Shown piece by piece: positions 31,421 through 41,076 of a DNA stretch of 64,000 nucleotides (positions are counted from its first letter, which is position 1; each line of letters starts with the position of its first letter). The DNA lies in NCBI GenBank assembly GCA_002069965.1, contig MWCI01000001.1:62001-126000 (forward strand). Reading direction: 5' to 3'. Both the position numbers and the translations under genes were made by a program. This stretch comes from Spirochaetes bacterium ADurb.Bin218 (GTDB lineage: Bacteria; Spirochaetota; UBA4802; UBA5550). The notes under the pieces were generated by a model. The model did not search any database. It had not been told where the DNA came from and worked only from the letters and a program-made list of their open reading frames with translations.

Positions 31421-33622
31421 GTCAATTTTAATACATGGCGATGTGAGATTTCCTATTATCCTGAAGGGAATGCGAGAGTATGAATTTTCACTCTTTATGT
31501 TAAGATTAAAAGGAACATCAAGCCCCTCATCTTCACTGTATTTCCCATAGGCAGAGAAGGCGCAGTTATCTCCAGAGAGGGCAAAATTTCTTATGTAAAA
31601 TTCGTTAGCAGATTGTTGTAAAGTTATAGTAAAATTATTAAAGGTCAAAGGATCTTGCAATCTCTCGATATATCCATTATCAGATAAGAGCTGATTTAGA
31701 TTTTTTAAAATTTTAAATTTTGAAAGGACTCCATTTTTTACTGAGAGATTAATAGCCCCTCTCCCGTTTTCTATAATCTGCCCTACCCTGAAGGCGTTTG
31801 TTTCAAATTTATAATCAATTGACAGTATTCCTGCACATTTATCAGCCATATTACTATCAGCATAAAGTTTTGTTAAATTAAAATCTTTAACTCCTCCTTC
31901 AAGTTTAATAAATGGATACTCCTGGTGGAAAGCAGCATATACATCAAAGGAATATAGGCCATCATAGCCATTTAAAGAAAAATATTCAGTTTTAAGAGTT
32001 CCTTTTTTCAAAATCAATGCGACCTTGAAATCATTCAAAAAAGAGTTTTCCAATACTCCTACAGTATCAGCTTTTATATTTATGGCAAAGTCATTGTTGT
32101 TTATGAAAACCCCTTCAGGTTCTTTTAAAAAATTTCTCTGTTCATCAAAATTTTGAAACATATCAGCATAGGCTGCATTATAAACTACATTTAGAATTGA
32201 TATAAGACCTTTGAATATAATATCTATTCCAACATGTTTTGAGTTTAAATTTACAGTCGTTTCAGATATGAATGGGTTCCAGTTTTTTACAACTGAATTT
32301 AGTTCTGCAGATATATCATTTTTCCCATTTTGAAATGATGTTTCAATTTTTATAGCTGTTTTCTGACAATCAATTGCAATATTGCAATTTGAAATTCCTT
32401 TGAAATCTTCAGTTCTGAGAGGAGTAAGATTAAAATTTTTAACTATTGTCTTCAGATTTAGTTCATCAAAATTTTTTAAAATGAAATCATAGTCAATTTT
32501 ACAATCAATTTTAATTTTTCCATCATAAGTTGAAGTGGGTAAAGGTGAAAATACATAAGAGAGATCCTCTAAATCTATTTCTCTTGAGGTGATGTCAAAT
32601 TTTATCCTTTCATTTTCCTTATAGGAAAAGCTAAATTTTAAATTTGTTATGTCATCATCTATGTTTATGGATTTTGCTATTATTTGTGAAAGATCTCGAT
32701 CAAAATAGAGATCCCCAAAAATAGATGCTGAGTATTTTTTGATAATTTTATGTGATGGATTATTAAAAAAGGATGCAGATACATTTTGCAGCTCTACATT
32801 TGTTCTTGCACTGATTCCCTTTTCGTTGCCCCAGAATTGTATTTTCCCGGAAATTTTTCCTTCAAATAATAATGGGTCTGTGTATTTCTCTTCCAGTATT
32901 TTATTGAAATAGGAGATATCAATGTTTTTAAATTTAAGCTCATTGGATGAGCTATTATTTTTTACATCTATTTTCCCATGGGCTAAAATATAAGATTGGC
33001 TAAAAAAAGAAAATTTTTTGTTTTCTATATCTCCTTCAATATCGTATGCAATTCGTTGGCGATTATAATTTATCGTAACATTGACATCATCAAGTTCAAT
33101 AAAGCCTTTTCCTTTACTAAATATTTCTCTATAATATATCTTTGCATTTTTTATCTCTGTTATAAAATCATCAGACAGAGAAGCTCTTATCTTTTCATTT
33201 TTGGTTCCTTCTATTAGGTCAGCGACAAAAGTTTCATAATAGGATTTGCCATAATTTTTAATTAAAAAAATTGTAGGCTTATACATCTCAATTCCGGAAA
33301 AGACAACCTTTTTCCGCAGAAGATCTATCAATGATGTATTTATAACAACATACCTGCAATGAATTAAATTGATATTATCATTGAAATCAGTGCTATTGGA
33401 CAGATAAAAATTATACAGAACAATGTCACCGTTGTATCTGAAAAGAAGCCTATCAAATTTGATCGATTTACCAAAGGAGTCTTTAAAGTTCTCTTTGAGG
33501 CTTTCAGAAATAATATTGATTGGGTATAAAATTTTTATTGAAATATTAGCCACTACAATAAATATAATCACCGCAATAGAAAAAATGCCGAGAAAAAATA
33601 TAAATCTTTCTTTGTATCTCAT
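31385..33622 (-). CDS. AsmA-like envelope protein (745 aa)
   Basis: One N-terminal membrane segment (residues about 7-32) precedes a long beta-rich periplasmic chain. The start (SFGKSIKFDRLLFRYNGDIVLYNFYLS, then INTSLIDLLRKKVVFSGIEMYKPTIFLI) matches the AsmA/DUF748-type repeats of proteins thought to bridge the envelope and move phospholipids. The C-terminal part (NGRGAINLSVKNGVLSKFKILKNLNQLL) is the AsmA_2-like region. It is divergent from the type II secretion cluster; lipid transport is a family-level inference. Confidence 0.75.
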   Translation of the reverse strand: MRYKERFIFFLGIFSIAVIIFIVVANISIKILYPINIISESLKENFKDSFGKSIKFDRLLFRYNGDIVLYNFYLSNSTDFNDNINLIHCRYVVINTSLIDLLRKKVVFSGIEMYKPTIFLIKNYGKSYYETFVADLIEGTKNEKIRASLSDDFITEIKNAKIYYREIFSKGKGFIELDDVNVTINYNRQRIAYDIEGDIENKKFSFFSQSYILAHGKIDVKNNSSSNELKFKNIDISYFNKILEEKYTDPLLFEGKISGKIQFWGNEKGISARTNVELQNVSASFFNNPSHKIIKKYSASIFGDLYFDRDLSQIIAKSINIDDDITNLKFSFSYKENERIKFDITSREIDLEDLSYVFSPLPTSTYDGKIKIDCKIDYDFILKNFDELNLKTIVKNFNLTPLRTEDFKGISNCNIAIDCQKTAIKIETSFQNGKNDISAELNSVVKNWNPFISETTVNLNSKHVGIDIIFKGLISILNVVYNAAYADMFQNFDEQRNFLKEPEGVFINNNDFAINIKADTVGVLENSFLNDFKVALILKKGTLKTEYFSLNGYDGLYSFDVYAAFHQEYPFIKLEGGVKDFNLTKLYADSNMADKCAGILSIDYKFETNAFRVGQIIENGRGAINLSVKNGVLSKFKILKNLNQLLSDNGYIERLQDPLTFNNFTITLQQSANEFYIRNFALSGDNCAFSAYGKYSEDEGLDVPFNLNIKSENSYSRIPFRIIGNLTSPCIKIDTKKSQGFLCFN

Positions 33623-33686
33623 AGCTGATAATATTTTGAAAATTTTTGATAATTTATAAATTTTTATTTCTAAGCTGATTGATTTG

Positions 33687-33714
33687 ATATTATATTTTAC
33701 TTAAAATAAGTCAA
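33687..33714 (-). promoter_or_regulatory. Candidate promoter for the AsmA-like gene
   Basis: On the minus strand TTGACT (33714-33709) is followed after 16 bases by TAATAT (33692-33687); TATAAT at 33694-33689 is a better -10 with a 14-base spacer. The leader would be about 60 bases. The remaining gap up to 33798 is AT-rich and should hold the promoter of the rightward secretion operon, but I cannot pick one. Confidence 0.45.
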
Positions 33715-33798
33715 GAATTTAACTTTTTATTGATTTATTATACTCATTTTATTTAGTAAAAGTTATTTATAAAAAACAAATGGGGGTTTAACATATTT

Positions 33799-34122
33799 AT
33801 GAGTGACAAACTCTATATACAGGAATTTCTTGATGTCAATGAACAATTTGCAATTGATAAAAAAAGAAAAATTGACCTGAAAGAAGATCTTGTAGCTTTT
33901 GTTGGTTCTCCCAAAAAACATCCATCTAATGAGAATGTTGTTATGCTTATAGAAAATCCCTTTGATGAGCACAAAATTTTCTACGAGTTTTATATCGATA
34001 GTATTTCTGCGGTAGAAGAGATAGGAACAATAGCATCAGAAAATTCTCAAAGCGCATATCAGGTGCGTCTATGGGTCAAAAAAGGGACCATAGCGATAAA
34101 ATCTGAAACTTTTATAGTTTGA
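33799..34122 (+). CDS. Hypothetical protein preceding the type II secretion genes (107 aa)
   Basis: Not recognised. Small soluble protein with no signal peptide or membrane segment. It reads as a single alpha/beta domain: a Lys-rich start, VVMLIENPF, KIFYEFYIDSISAVEEIGTI, and a beta-hairpin end (YQVRLWVKKGTIAIKSETF). GGGGG lies about 13 bases before the ATG. It is 41 bases upstream of gspC on the same strand, so it may be the first gene of the secretion operon; a link to secretion rests on position alone. Confidence 0.7.
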   Translation: MSDKLYIQEFLDVNEQFAIDKKRKIDLKEDLVAFVGSPKKHPSNENVVMLIENPFDEHKIFYEFYIDSISAVEEIGTIASENSQSAYQVRLWVKKGTIAIKSETFIV

Positions 34123-34163
34123 TTATACTTTTTATTTAAAAAATTTATATTATGTTTTGAGCT

Positions 34164-35009
34164 ATGACATTAAACAATAAAAACATATTCTATCATGGAC
34201 TAACTTTTATAGCTGCTGTGATATTTGCCTTTGTCACTGCAATTACAATAAATCAGGTTTTTAAGGGATTATTTTTTGTCTATCCTTCAGAAAAAAAACG
34301 GTTAAGACCTATTACTGTAAACACTGCAAGATATTCTGAGGTGAAAATAGATAAGATCCTTGAATCTGGCTTTTTTAGAGCAACAGTAGGATCTGCAACT
34401 GGTGAATCTGACAATCAAATTACTTCTGAGATAACTGATCTAAAACTCCTTGGCACAGTTACAGGCCCTTCATCCATTGCCAGAGCTCTTATACTTAAAA
34501 AAGGAGAAAAGCAGGCATCAGTATTTCGAATTGGAAGTGATGTCTATGGCTATACTCTTTCAGGAGTTGAATCCTCTAAGGTTTACCTCAAGAGTGGCTC
34601 TTCTGTTTCAACTCTCTCTCTTTATGAAAAAAAGGATCTCACCGGTGAAAAGTCATCAACTTCTACAGGATCTGTTGATACTGCTGCTAAGAAAACTATA
34701 AGCAGAGCTGAGTTTCAGCAAAAAATGCTAAATGATATTGATAATGCGATGCAGGGTGTCAAAGCTGGTCCATATAGAGTCAATGGGCAGATTGAGGGCT
34801 TTCAGTTAATCCGTATAAGGCCCTATAATGTGCTCTATGAATATGGACTTAGAAGTGGTGATATTATTAAGCGTATAAATGGCAAAAAGGTAGACAGCAC
34901 AGAAAAACTTTATAATATGTGGCAGGGATTTAAAAATGAATCCCAGCTTGTTTTTGATATAGAAAGAGATGGAAAAGTTTTAACATTAAGTATAAATATA
35001 ACTGATTAA
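34164..35009 (+). CDS. gspC: Type II secretion system protein GspC
   Basis: Inner-membrane protein that links the inner-membrane platform to the secretin. One N-terminal membrane segment (about residues 10-35) is followed by an HR-like domain (LKLLGTVTGPSSIARALILKKGEKQ...FRIGSDVYG, about 93-130), a Ser/Thr-rich linker, and a PDZ-type C-terminal domain (GFQLIRIRPYNVLYEYGLRSGDIIKRINGK). This order is that of classic GspC. It heads the gspC-N order and is 12 bases before gspD. Confidence 0.93.
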   Translation: MTLNNKNIFYHGLTFIAAVIFAFVTAITINQVFKGLFFVYPSEKKRLRPITVNTARYSEVKIDKILESGFFRATVGSATGESDNQITSEITDLKLLGTVTGPSSIARALILKKGEKQASVFRIGSDVYGYTLSGVESSKVYLKSGSSVSTLSLYEKKDLTGEKSSTSTGSVDTAAKKTISRAEFQQKMLNDIDNAMQGVKAGPYRVNGQIEGFQLIRIRPYNVLYEYGLRSGDIIKRINGKKVDSTEKLYNMWQGFKNESQLVFDIERDGKVLTLSINITD

Positions 35010-35021
35010 GCAGGAATAACT

Positions 35022-36737
35022 ATGGCTAAAAAATTTACTCCAATTATATTATCTATTTCAATTATCCTTGGGACCTCCTTTATAACAGGTCTTGAAACTC
35101 TCGCTGCAAAAAAAACCGCCAGGGAAAATACCTTCTCTTTGAATTTCAACGATGTAGAGATCTCTGATTTCCTCAATGTGATGAGTCAGATCCTTGAGAA
35201 AAATATAATCATAAGCGATAAGGTTAAAGGTAAAATTACAATAAGTTCAGCAAAGAAGGTCCCTGTTGACCAGGCCTTTGACTTGATGAAATCCATACTT
35301 GAGATTAAAGGCTTTGCTGTTATAGAGACTGGTAATTTGATTAAAATTGTTCCAATAAAGGATGCAGTTCAAAAAAATATTGAGGTTATCCTTGATGGTG
35401 AGAAGATAGTTCTTCAAGATGAAAATGCAGTTACATACCTTCTTGAAATTAAAAATGCCGATGCAAATGACATTGCTTCTGTTTTAAAAACCTTAAAATC
35501 CCCAGATGCTGATGTAGTTGTATATAAAACTCTCAATATGATAATTTTTACAGGTCAGGGAAGTGAAATAAATGGTCTTGTTAAAGTTGCCCGTCAGCTT
35601 GACCGTAAGCCAGCAGAAACTACAGAAATTACTAAGGATATAATTGATGAAGGCTCATCCATTCACGTTGTGCACCTGGAAAATGCTGATGCAACTACTC
35701 TGGCTGATGTGCTTTCCAGAATTCCTTTTTCGCAATATGCCGTTGTTAATACTCAGCCCAAGGACAACAATCCTCAGAATAAGCAATCAGGGGAAAAACC
35801 AAAACTCTCTATAATACCAAATAAAGAGACTAATTCTCTTATTATAAATGCCTCCCCTGCTGAGTTTAAAGAGATCTATAATATCATAAAACAATTGGAC
35901 ATTGTCCGTCCGCAGGTGCTGATAGAGGCCATAGTCCTTGAGGTTGATGCTACCTCATCATGGGGTCTTGGAATTAACTGGGACATGGGTGGTAAAAAGA
36001 ATAATAATATGTTTGGTGGTTCCTCTGGTTTTGGTGGAGTGCCAAACTTTTCCAATCCCTCTGGACTTGAAAATAAAACTCTCGCTGTACCAATGACAAA
36101 TAATACCTTTACACTTGGCTATGTAAGAGATGCCTCTATTCTCGGGTTTATTCTTCTTAATGCTACTGGCGAGGAGCAGCTTATAAACGTTCTTTCGACT
36201 CCTCATATTCTAACAATTGATAATCAGGAAGCTGAGATAAATGTGGGAGAGGAAATATCAGTTACAACAAATACAAAGGTAAGCGATAGTGGAACCCTTT
36301 ATTATACCTATGAGTATAAACCTGTTGGACTTAAGATGAAAATCACCCCTCACATAACAAGAGGTGAACGAATAACAATGGACTTTTTTCTTGAGGCCAA
36401 CTCTGTGCTGGATCAAACTACAACATCAACAACAAAGCCACCAGACTTGGGAAAGAGAGATATGAAGACAAAGATTACAGTAAATGATGGCATGACAGTT
36501 GTTGTCGGTGGGCTCATTCGAACATCAAAAAAAGATACTGAATATAAAGTTCCAATTCTTGGAGACATTCCACTTCTTGGATGGTTTTTCAAGAGCAAGA
36601 GCAAGGAAGACACAAAGACTAACCTTTTAGTATTTATAACACCAAGGATTGTTACAGATCCGGAGAAGATAAAGAAGATCACAGAAGAGAAAGAGCAGTC
36701 TATTAAAAAAATACAGGAAGAGTCCAGAGAAAAGTAA
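35022..36737 (+). CDS. gspD: Type II secretion system secretin GspD
   Basis: Outer-membrane channel of the secretion system. A signal peptide leads into the N0 domain (FSLNFNDVEISDFLNVMSQIL), N1/N2-type repeats (VTYLLEIKNADANDIASVLK; IHVVHLENADATTLADVL), and the secretin core from about residue 290 (RPQVLIEAIVLEVDA, VLSTPHILTIDNQEAEINVG, VPILGDIPLLGWFFKSKSKE). The length of 571 is a little short of many GspD proteins; there is no C-terminal S-domain for pilotin binding that I can see, only a charged tail. gspE starts 1 base after the stop. Confidence 0.96.
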   Translation: MAKKFTPIILSISIILGTSFITGLETLAAKKTARENTFSLNFNDVEISDFLNVMSQILEKNIIISDKVKGKITISSAKKVPVDQAFDLMKSILEIKGFAVIETGNLIKIVPIKDAVQKNIEVILDGEKIVLQDENAVTYLLEIKNADANDIASVLKTLKSPDADVVVYKTLNMIIFTGQGSEINGLVKVARQLDRKPAETTEITKDIIDEGSSIHVVHLENADATTLADVLSRIPFSQYAVVNTQPKDNNPQNKQSGEKPKLSIIPNKETNSLIINASPAEFKEIYNIIKQLDIVRPQVLIEAIVLEVDATSSWGLGINWDMGGKKNNNMFGGSSGFGGVPNFSNPSGLENKTLAVPMTNNTFTLGYVRDASILGFILLNATGEEQLINVLSTPHILTIDNQEAEINVGEEISVTTNTKVSDSGTLYYTYEYKPVGLKMKITPHITRGERITMDFFLEANSVLDQTTTSTTKPPDLGKRDMKTKITVNDGMTVVVGGLIRTSKKDTEYKVPILGDIPLLGWFFKSKSKEDTKTNLLVFITPRIVTDPEKIKKITEEKEQSIKKIQEESREK

Positions 36738-36738
36738 T

Positions 36739-38439
36739 ATGGCAAGGATTAAACATAAACAAATTGGAAAGATCCTTGTTGAACAGGGTAAGATTACTCA
36801 AGAACAACTGCAGGAGGTTTTACTGCAGCAACAGGGAACTGGCCTTAGAATAGGTCAAATCATTGTAAAAAAAAATATTCTAAAGGAAAGTGATATCCTT
36901 GAAGCCCTTGCAGAACAGTTTGGAGTTAATTTTAAATCTCACCTTGAATTCTCCGATGATGAAGGTTTTTTTAAAAACATACCCCCTGGATTCTTAAAAA
37001 GCAATTTAATTGTTCCTTATAAAAAAGACAATAAAACAATTTATATCGCAGTGAAAGATATTCTCAACATTCAGCCTGTTGATGATCTAAAGAATATGTT
37101 TAAAGGATATAGCTTTAATATTGTTATATCTACAGAATCTGAGATCCTTAGAATAATTTCTTCTCATTTTGAAGGAGCCTCTCTTTCAAGTACAAGCGAG
37201 ATAATTGAGGATCTTGAGGAGGCTGATTTTGAGATACTTTCAAAGACCTCAACAGAGTCCGCAGAGATTTTGGATACTGCAAACGAGGCTCCAATCATAC
37301 GTCTGGTTAATACGATAATACGGCAGGCTGTCAATGATAGAGCAAGTGATATTCATTTTGAGGTTTATGAAAAAGAAATAATTGTCCGCTTCAGAATAGA
37401 TGGAATTTTGTATAAGATGTTTACTCCTCCAAAAAAATTTCAGGATTCCATTATCTCGCGAATTAAAATAATGGCAAATCTTAATATTGCAGAAAACCGT
37501 TTACCCCAAGATGGTAGAATACAGGTAAAGGTAAGTGGCAAAGAAATCGATATAAGGGTCTCTGTATTTCCTACACAATTTGGTGAGAGAATTGTTTTAA
37601 GGCTACTTAATAAATCCGATATGAGCTTTGACCTTGACACAATTGGCTTTTCAGAAAATGTTCTTGCTACATTTAAAGATTTGATAAATATACCACATGG
37701 TATAATTCTTGTAACTGGTCCAACTGGTAGTGGTAAAAGCACAACTCTATATGGAGTTTTAAGCAGACTCAATACAGATGATGTAAATATACTCACAGTA
37801 GAAGATCCAATTGAATACCAGATCAAAGGTATTGGGCAGATGCAGATTAAGCCAAAAATAGGGCTTACCTTTGCAGCGGGCTTGCGTTCTATTTTGCGAC
37901 AGGATCCAGACATAATAATGATTGGTGAGATAAGAGATAAAGAGACAGCAGAGATTGCAGTTCAGGCTGCACTTACAGGACACAGGGTTTTTTCAACTTT
38001 GCATACAAATGATGCTCCATCCGGTGTAACAAGGCTTGTTGATATGGGAATTGAGCCATATCTTATTTCCTCATCAGTGAACGCATTTTTAGCTCAACGC
38101 CTTGTGCGTAAAATTTGCCCTAATTGTAGAGAGGCATACAAGCCATCGCGGGAGGAGATAACCAAGGCAAATATATCCATATCTCAATCAAATAAAATTA
38201 AATTTTATAAGGGCAAGGGCTGTGACAGGTGCCTTAATACCGGTTATGCTGGTAGAATGGGTATTTTTGAGCTCATGCCTGTTTCTGATAAAATTAGAAA
38301 GCTAATTATGTCTGGAGCAGACGCCTCTGAAATAAAGAAGCAGGCAATTGCTGAGGGAATGAAGACCCTAATCGATGATGGAATTGAAAAAGTTCTCAAG
38401 GGACTTACAACCCTTGAAGAAGTGCTTCGTGTAAGCTAA
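36739..38439 (+). CDS. gspE: Type II secretion system ATPase GspE
   Basis: Cytoplasmic hexameric motor ATPase of 566 residues. The N-terminal MshEN-type domain (LLQQQGTGLRIGQIIVKKNIL) is followed by the ATPase core: Walker A VTGPTGSGKSTTLYG, Asp box EDPIEYQ, Walker B-type DPDIIMIGEIRD, His box GHRVFSTLHTND. A tetracysteine zinc motif (CPNC ... CDRC) lies in the C-terminal part. All expected motifs are intact. It lies between gspD and gspF. Confidence 0.97.
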   Translation: MARIKHKQIGKILVEQGKITQEQLQEVLLQQQGTGLRIGQIIVKKNILKESDILEALAEQFGVNFKSHLEFSDDEGFFKNIPPGFLKSNLIVPYKKDNKTIYIAVKDILNIQPVDDLKNMFKGYSFNIVISTESEILRIISSHFEGASLSSTSEIIEDLEEADFEILSKTSTESAEILDTANEAPIIRLVNTIIRQAVNDRASDIHFEVYEKEIIVRFRIDGILYKMFTPPKKFQDSIISRIKIMANLNIAENRLPQDGRIQVKVSGKEIDIRVSVFPTQFGERIVLRLLNKSDMSFDLDTIGFSENVLATFKDLINIPHGIILVTGPTGSGKSTTLYGVLSRLNTDDVNILTVEDPIEYQIKGIGQMQIKPKIGLTFAAGLRSILRQDPDIIMIGEIRDKETAEIAVQAALTGHRVFSTLHTNDAPSGVTRLVDMGIEPYLISSSVNAFLAQRLVRKICPNCREAYKPSREEITKANISISQSNKIKFYKGKGCDRCLNTGYAGRMGIFELMPVSDKIRKLIMSGADASEIKKQAIAEGMKTLIDDGIEKVLKGLTTLEEVLRVS

Positions 38440-38454
38440 GGCTTTGAGGTGTCT

Positions 38455-39687
38455 ATGGTTTATTATTATAAAGCTCTTAATAAAAAAGGTCAACAGATTT
38501 CGGATATAATAGATGCAGCAAATGAGGTTGAGGCACGAAAAAAACTAAAATCAGAGGGTCTTTATGTTGTATCGATCTCTCAAAAATCAGATAGTGCCAG
38601 CCCTACAAATCTAAAATCACATATTGAGCTTCTTGTTGAAAGGGCAAATAGAAGTTCTGCCAAAAAGCAGGTTGGTCTTTTTTCAAGGCAGCTGGCTACT
38701 CTTTTAAAGGCTGGTATGCCACTCCTTACAGCTATTGCTGATATTGCAGAACAAATTGATAATAAGGTATTTAAAACCATAGTGATAGACGTAAAACAAA
38801 AGATCGAAGAGGGTTATTCCTTTTCTAACGCACTTGCTTTTCATAGAGATTTTTTTTCAGAGCTTTATATCAATATGATCCGAGTTGGAGAAAGTCTTGG
38901 CTCTCTTGATGAGGTGATGGAACGGCTTGCAGAGATGGAAGAAAAGAATAATATATTAAAAAATAAAATACGAGCAGCCCTATGGTATCCTGTTTTTATG
39001 CTTCTTTTTTCCTCTGTAATTGTTGTATTTTTGATGGTCAACATAATACCAACAATATCTCAGGTTTTTGCAGAACAAAAGAGGGATCTGCCTCTACCAA
39101 CAAAGGTGGTAATAGCTGCAAGCAATTTTCTAAGTAACTTCTGGTTTGTGATTCCTATTCTTGCAATATTGCTATATTATCTTTATAAAAAATATGTAGC
39201 TACTCCTGAAGGCCGAAGAAATATCGATGACCTGCTAATGAAGATGCCAATAGTCAGCAGGCTTTATAATAAAATAATAGTATATCGTTTTACTTTTAAT
39301 CTTGGGGTTTTGCTTTCAAATAAAGTTGATATTCTCAAAGCCTTTGAGATAGTAAAAAAAATTGTAAACAATGTTGTTGTTGAAGAAAAAATAGAAAATG
39401 CTGCAAAAAAAATCCAGGAAGGAGCACCTATATCTCAATCACTTAATAAATACGAATTTTTGCCAAAACTTGTTATAGGAATGATATCTGCTGGAGAGGC
39501 CAGCGATCGTGTTGATGAGATGCTTCTGAATATAGGTAATGTTTACGAGAATGAAATTGATATGGTGGTTACAAGCCTCACTGGAATGGTTGAGCCACTT
39601 ATTATAATTATGATGGGTATAGTTATAGGAATCATTGTTCTTTCTGTAATGATGCCTATAATGGAGATGAATTTAATGGTTCAATAA
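38455..39687 (+). CDS. gspF: Type II secretion system inner-membrane platform protein GspF
   Basis: Polytopic membrane protein of 410 residues from ATG 38455 (GAGG 5 bases upstream; GTG at 38449 is an alternative). Two T2SSF domains are seen: FSRQLATLLKAGMPLLTAI...NMIRVGESLGSLDEVMERLAEM and, after the second membrane segment, FNLGVLLSNKVDILKAFEIV...ISAGEASDRVDEMLLNI. Three membrane segments are at about 170, 222 and 375. It contacts GspE and GspL. gspG starts 27 bases after the stop. Confidence 0.95.
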   Translation: MVYYYKALNKKGQQISDIIDAANEVEARKKLKSEGLYVVSISQKSDSASPTNLKSHIELLVERANRSSAKKQVGLFSRQLATLLKAGMPLLTAIADIAEQIDNKVFKTIVIDVKQKIEEGYSFSNALAFHRDFFSELYINMIRVGESLGSLDEVMERLAEMEEKNNILKNKIRAALWYPVFMLLFSSVIVVFLMVNIIPTISQVFAEQKRDLPLPTKVVIAASNFLSNFWFVIPILAILLYYLYKKYVATPEGRRNIDDLLMKMPIVSRLYNKIIVYRFTFNLGVLLSNKVDILKAFEIVKKIVNNVVVEEKIENAAKKIQEGAPISQSLNKYEFLPKLVIGMISAGEASDRVDEMLLNIGNVYENEIDMVVTSLTGMVEPLIIIMMGIVIGIIVLSVMMPIMEMNLMVQ

Positions 39688-39714
39688 AAATTATATTTAG
39701 TAGAGAGGTAATCT

Positions 39715-40152
39715 ATGTTTCAAAGAGTGGTTAAGTATGTTACAACAAGAATTAATAATGTAGCTTCAGATGAAGGTTTTACATTGCTTGAGCTTATGAT
39801 TGTAATTACAATCATTGCCATAATTGGAGGTTTTGCAGTTTCGCGATTTACTTCCACTGTTGATAAGACAAAGGTTACAGCTGTTAAAACAGACTTTGGA
39901 ACTTTTGAGACTGCACTTGAGGCCTACTATCTCAACCACAATTCATATCCTTCTACATCTGAGGGATTGCAAAAATTGATGGATGAGGGTCTTTTGAAAA
40001 ACAAGAAGGACACACTTCTTGACCCCTGGAATAACCCATATCAATATAGATACCCTGGTCAATTCTCAGATGGCCCGGAGATCTGGAGCTATGGAGCTGA
40101 CGGCAAAGAAGGCGGAGATGGCATAAATGCTGATATAAAAAGCTGGGAATGA
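39715..40152 (+). CDS. gspG: Major pseudopilin GspG
   Basis: Main subunit of the secretion pseudopilus. Leader peptide of about 20 residues ends in DEG before FTLLELMIVITIIAIIG; cleavage after Gly and Glu at mature position 5 are as expected. The C-terminal part with LLDPWNNPYQYRYPGQ and WSYGADGKEGGDG is the calcium-binding loop region typical of GspG. The leader is longer than the usual 6-10 residues. gspH starts 3 bases later. Confidence 0.96.
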   Translation: MFQRVVKYVTTRINNVASDEGFTLLELMIVITIIAIIGGFAVSRFTSTVDKTKVTAVKTDFGTFETALEAYYLNHNSYPSTSEGLQKLMDEGLLKNKKDTLLDPWNNPYQYRYPGQFSDGPEIWSYGADGKEGGDGINADIKSWE

Positions 40153-40155
40153 TAT

Positions 40156-40698
40156 ATGATAATACAAAATGGCCATTGCAATAGCGGTTTTACTTTAATT
40201 GAACTAATAATTGTTATGGCCATTTTTGCAGTTATGTCAGTTGTAGCTCTTCCAAAAATTTCTGGATTTCTTAGTAACGAAAGAAAAGATTCTGCTCTGT
40301 TTTCTGCCTACATTGCCGCAATTACAGACGATGCATACATAAACAAACGAAATAATTATTTAATCATTTCCCTTGAAAAGGATTCAAAAACAGATTCAGA
40401 TATATTGAGAGATAAATATAACTCAAATTCTCTACAGTGCCTACTTTTCGATAAAGAAAATTTTTCTGATAATATGAATAATCTTTTAAAATTGAGAAAA
40501 TTTTCTAATGGCTTTATCCTATCTGAGGTTATATTTGAGGGCGGAAAAACAATATCCTCTGGTTCTGTCCTTATTCCCTTTTATTCTGATGGCACAAGCG
40601 AGGCCTTCACTATGAGAGTAGTTGTAGATAACAGAGAAATTTTTTTAAAAAAATATAGAAATTCAAAGGAGGTGCAAAAAATTGAATCTCCTTTATAA
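40156..40698 (+). CDS. gspH: Minor pseudopilin GspH
   Basis: Prepilin-like protein of 180 residues with a short leader ending NSG before FTLIELIIVMAIFAVMSVV (Glu at mature position 5). Position after gspG and the beta-rich C-terminal half (GGKTISSGSVLIPFYSDGTS, similar to the GspH end FYPDGSS) support GspH. A strong AAAGGAGGTG within its last codons serves the next gene, which overlaps it by 17 bases. Confidence 0.9.
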   Translation: MIIQNGHCNSGFTLIELIIVMAIFAVMSVVALPKISGFLSNERKDSALFSAYIAAITDDAYINKRNNYLIISLEKDSKTDSDILRDKYNSNSLQCLLFDKENFSDNMNNLLKLRKFSNGFILSEVIFEGGKTISSGSVLIPFYSDGTSEAFTMRVVVDNREIFLKKYRNSKEVQKIESPL

Positions 40699-41071
40699 AA
40701 AATTTTTTTATGGCTTTGCTCTGGTTGAGGTCTTGATTGCTGTGACAATTTTGTCTCTGGTTCTTTTGAGTGTATACTCTGGCATATCCTCTGGGATAAA
40801 TATAGTAAGTAACAGCAGAAATTATACCATGGCTATGACCGCAGCGAGATCACTGATGAATGAATTTAGAAGTAATAACATGCGAGGGGTTGACATGAAG
40901 GATGCCCCAATTGAAGGCTACCCTAACTTTTATTATGACAGGATCACTACTCGATTTGACAATCCAATATTTGGTCCTTTGATAGTTAATAAAACTGTGA
41001 TTACAGTTAAATGGAAATATAAAAGTATTCCAAACTCTTTGAGTTTATCCTATATTTATCAGGCAAGATAA
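40682..41071 (+). CDS. gspI: Minor pseudopilin GspI
   Basis: Prepilin-like protein of 129 residues with leader ending FYG before FALVEVLIAVTILSLVLLS; Glu at mature position 5 is kept. MAMTAARSLMNEFR and a short beta C-terminus fit GspI. The start is TTG, supported by GGAGG 9 bases upstream within gspH; overlap with gspH is 17 bases. It should pair with GspJ and GspK at the tip of the pseudopilus. Confidence 0.9.
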   Translation: MNLLYKKFFYGFALVEVLIAVTILSLVLLSVYSGISSGINIVSNSRNYTMAMTAARSLMNEFRSNNMRGVDMKDAPIEGYPNFYYDRITTRFDNPIFGPLIVNKTVITVKWKYKSIPNSLSLSYIYQAR

Positions 41072-41076
41072 GAGAG

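Noticed and set aside
37440-37913. Open frame opposite gspE
   Set aside because: It is a shadow of the conserved ATPase coding sequence; composition follows the complement of gspE.
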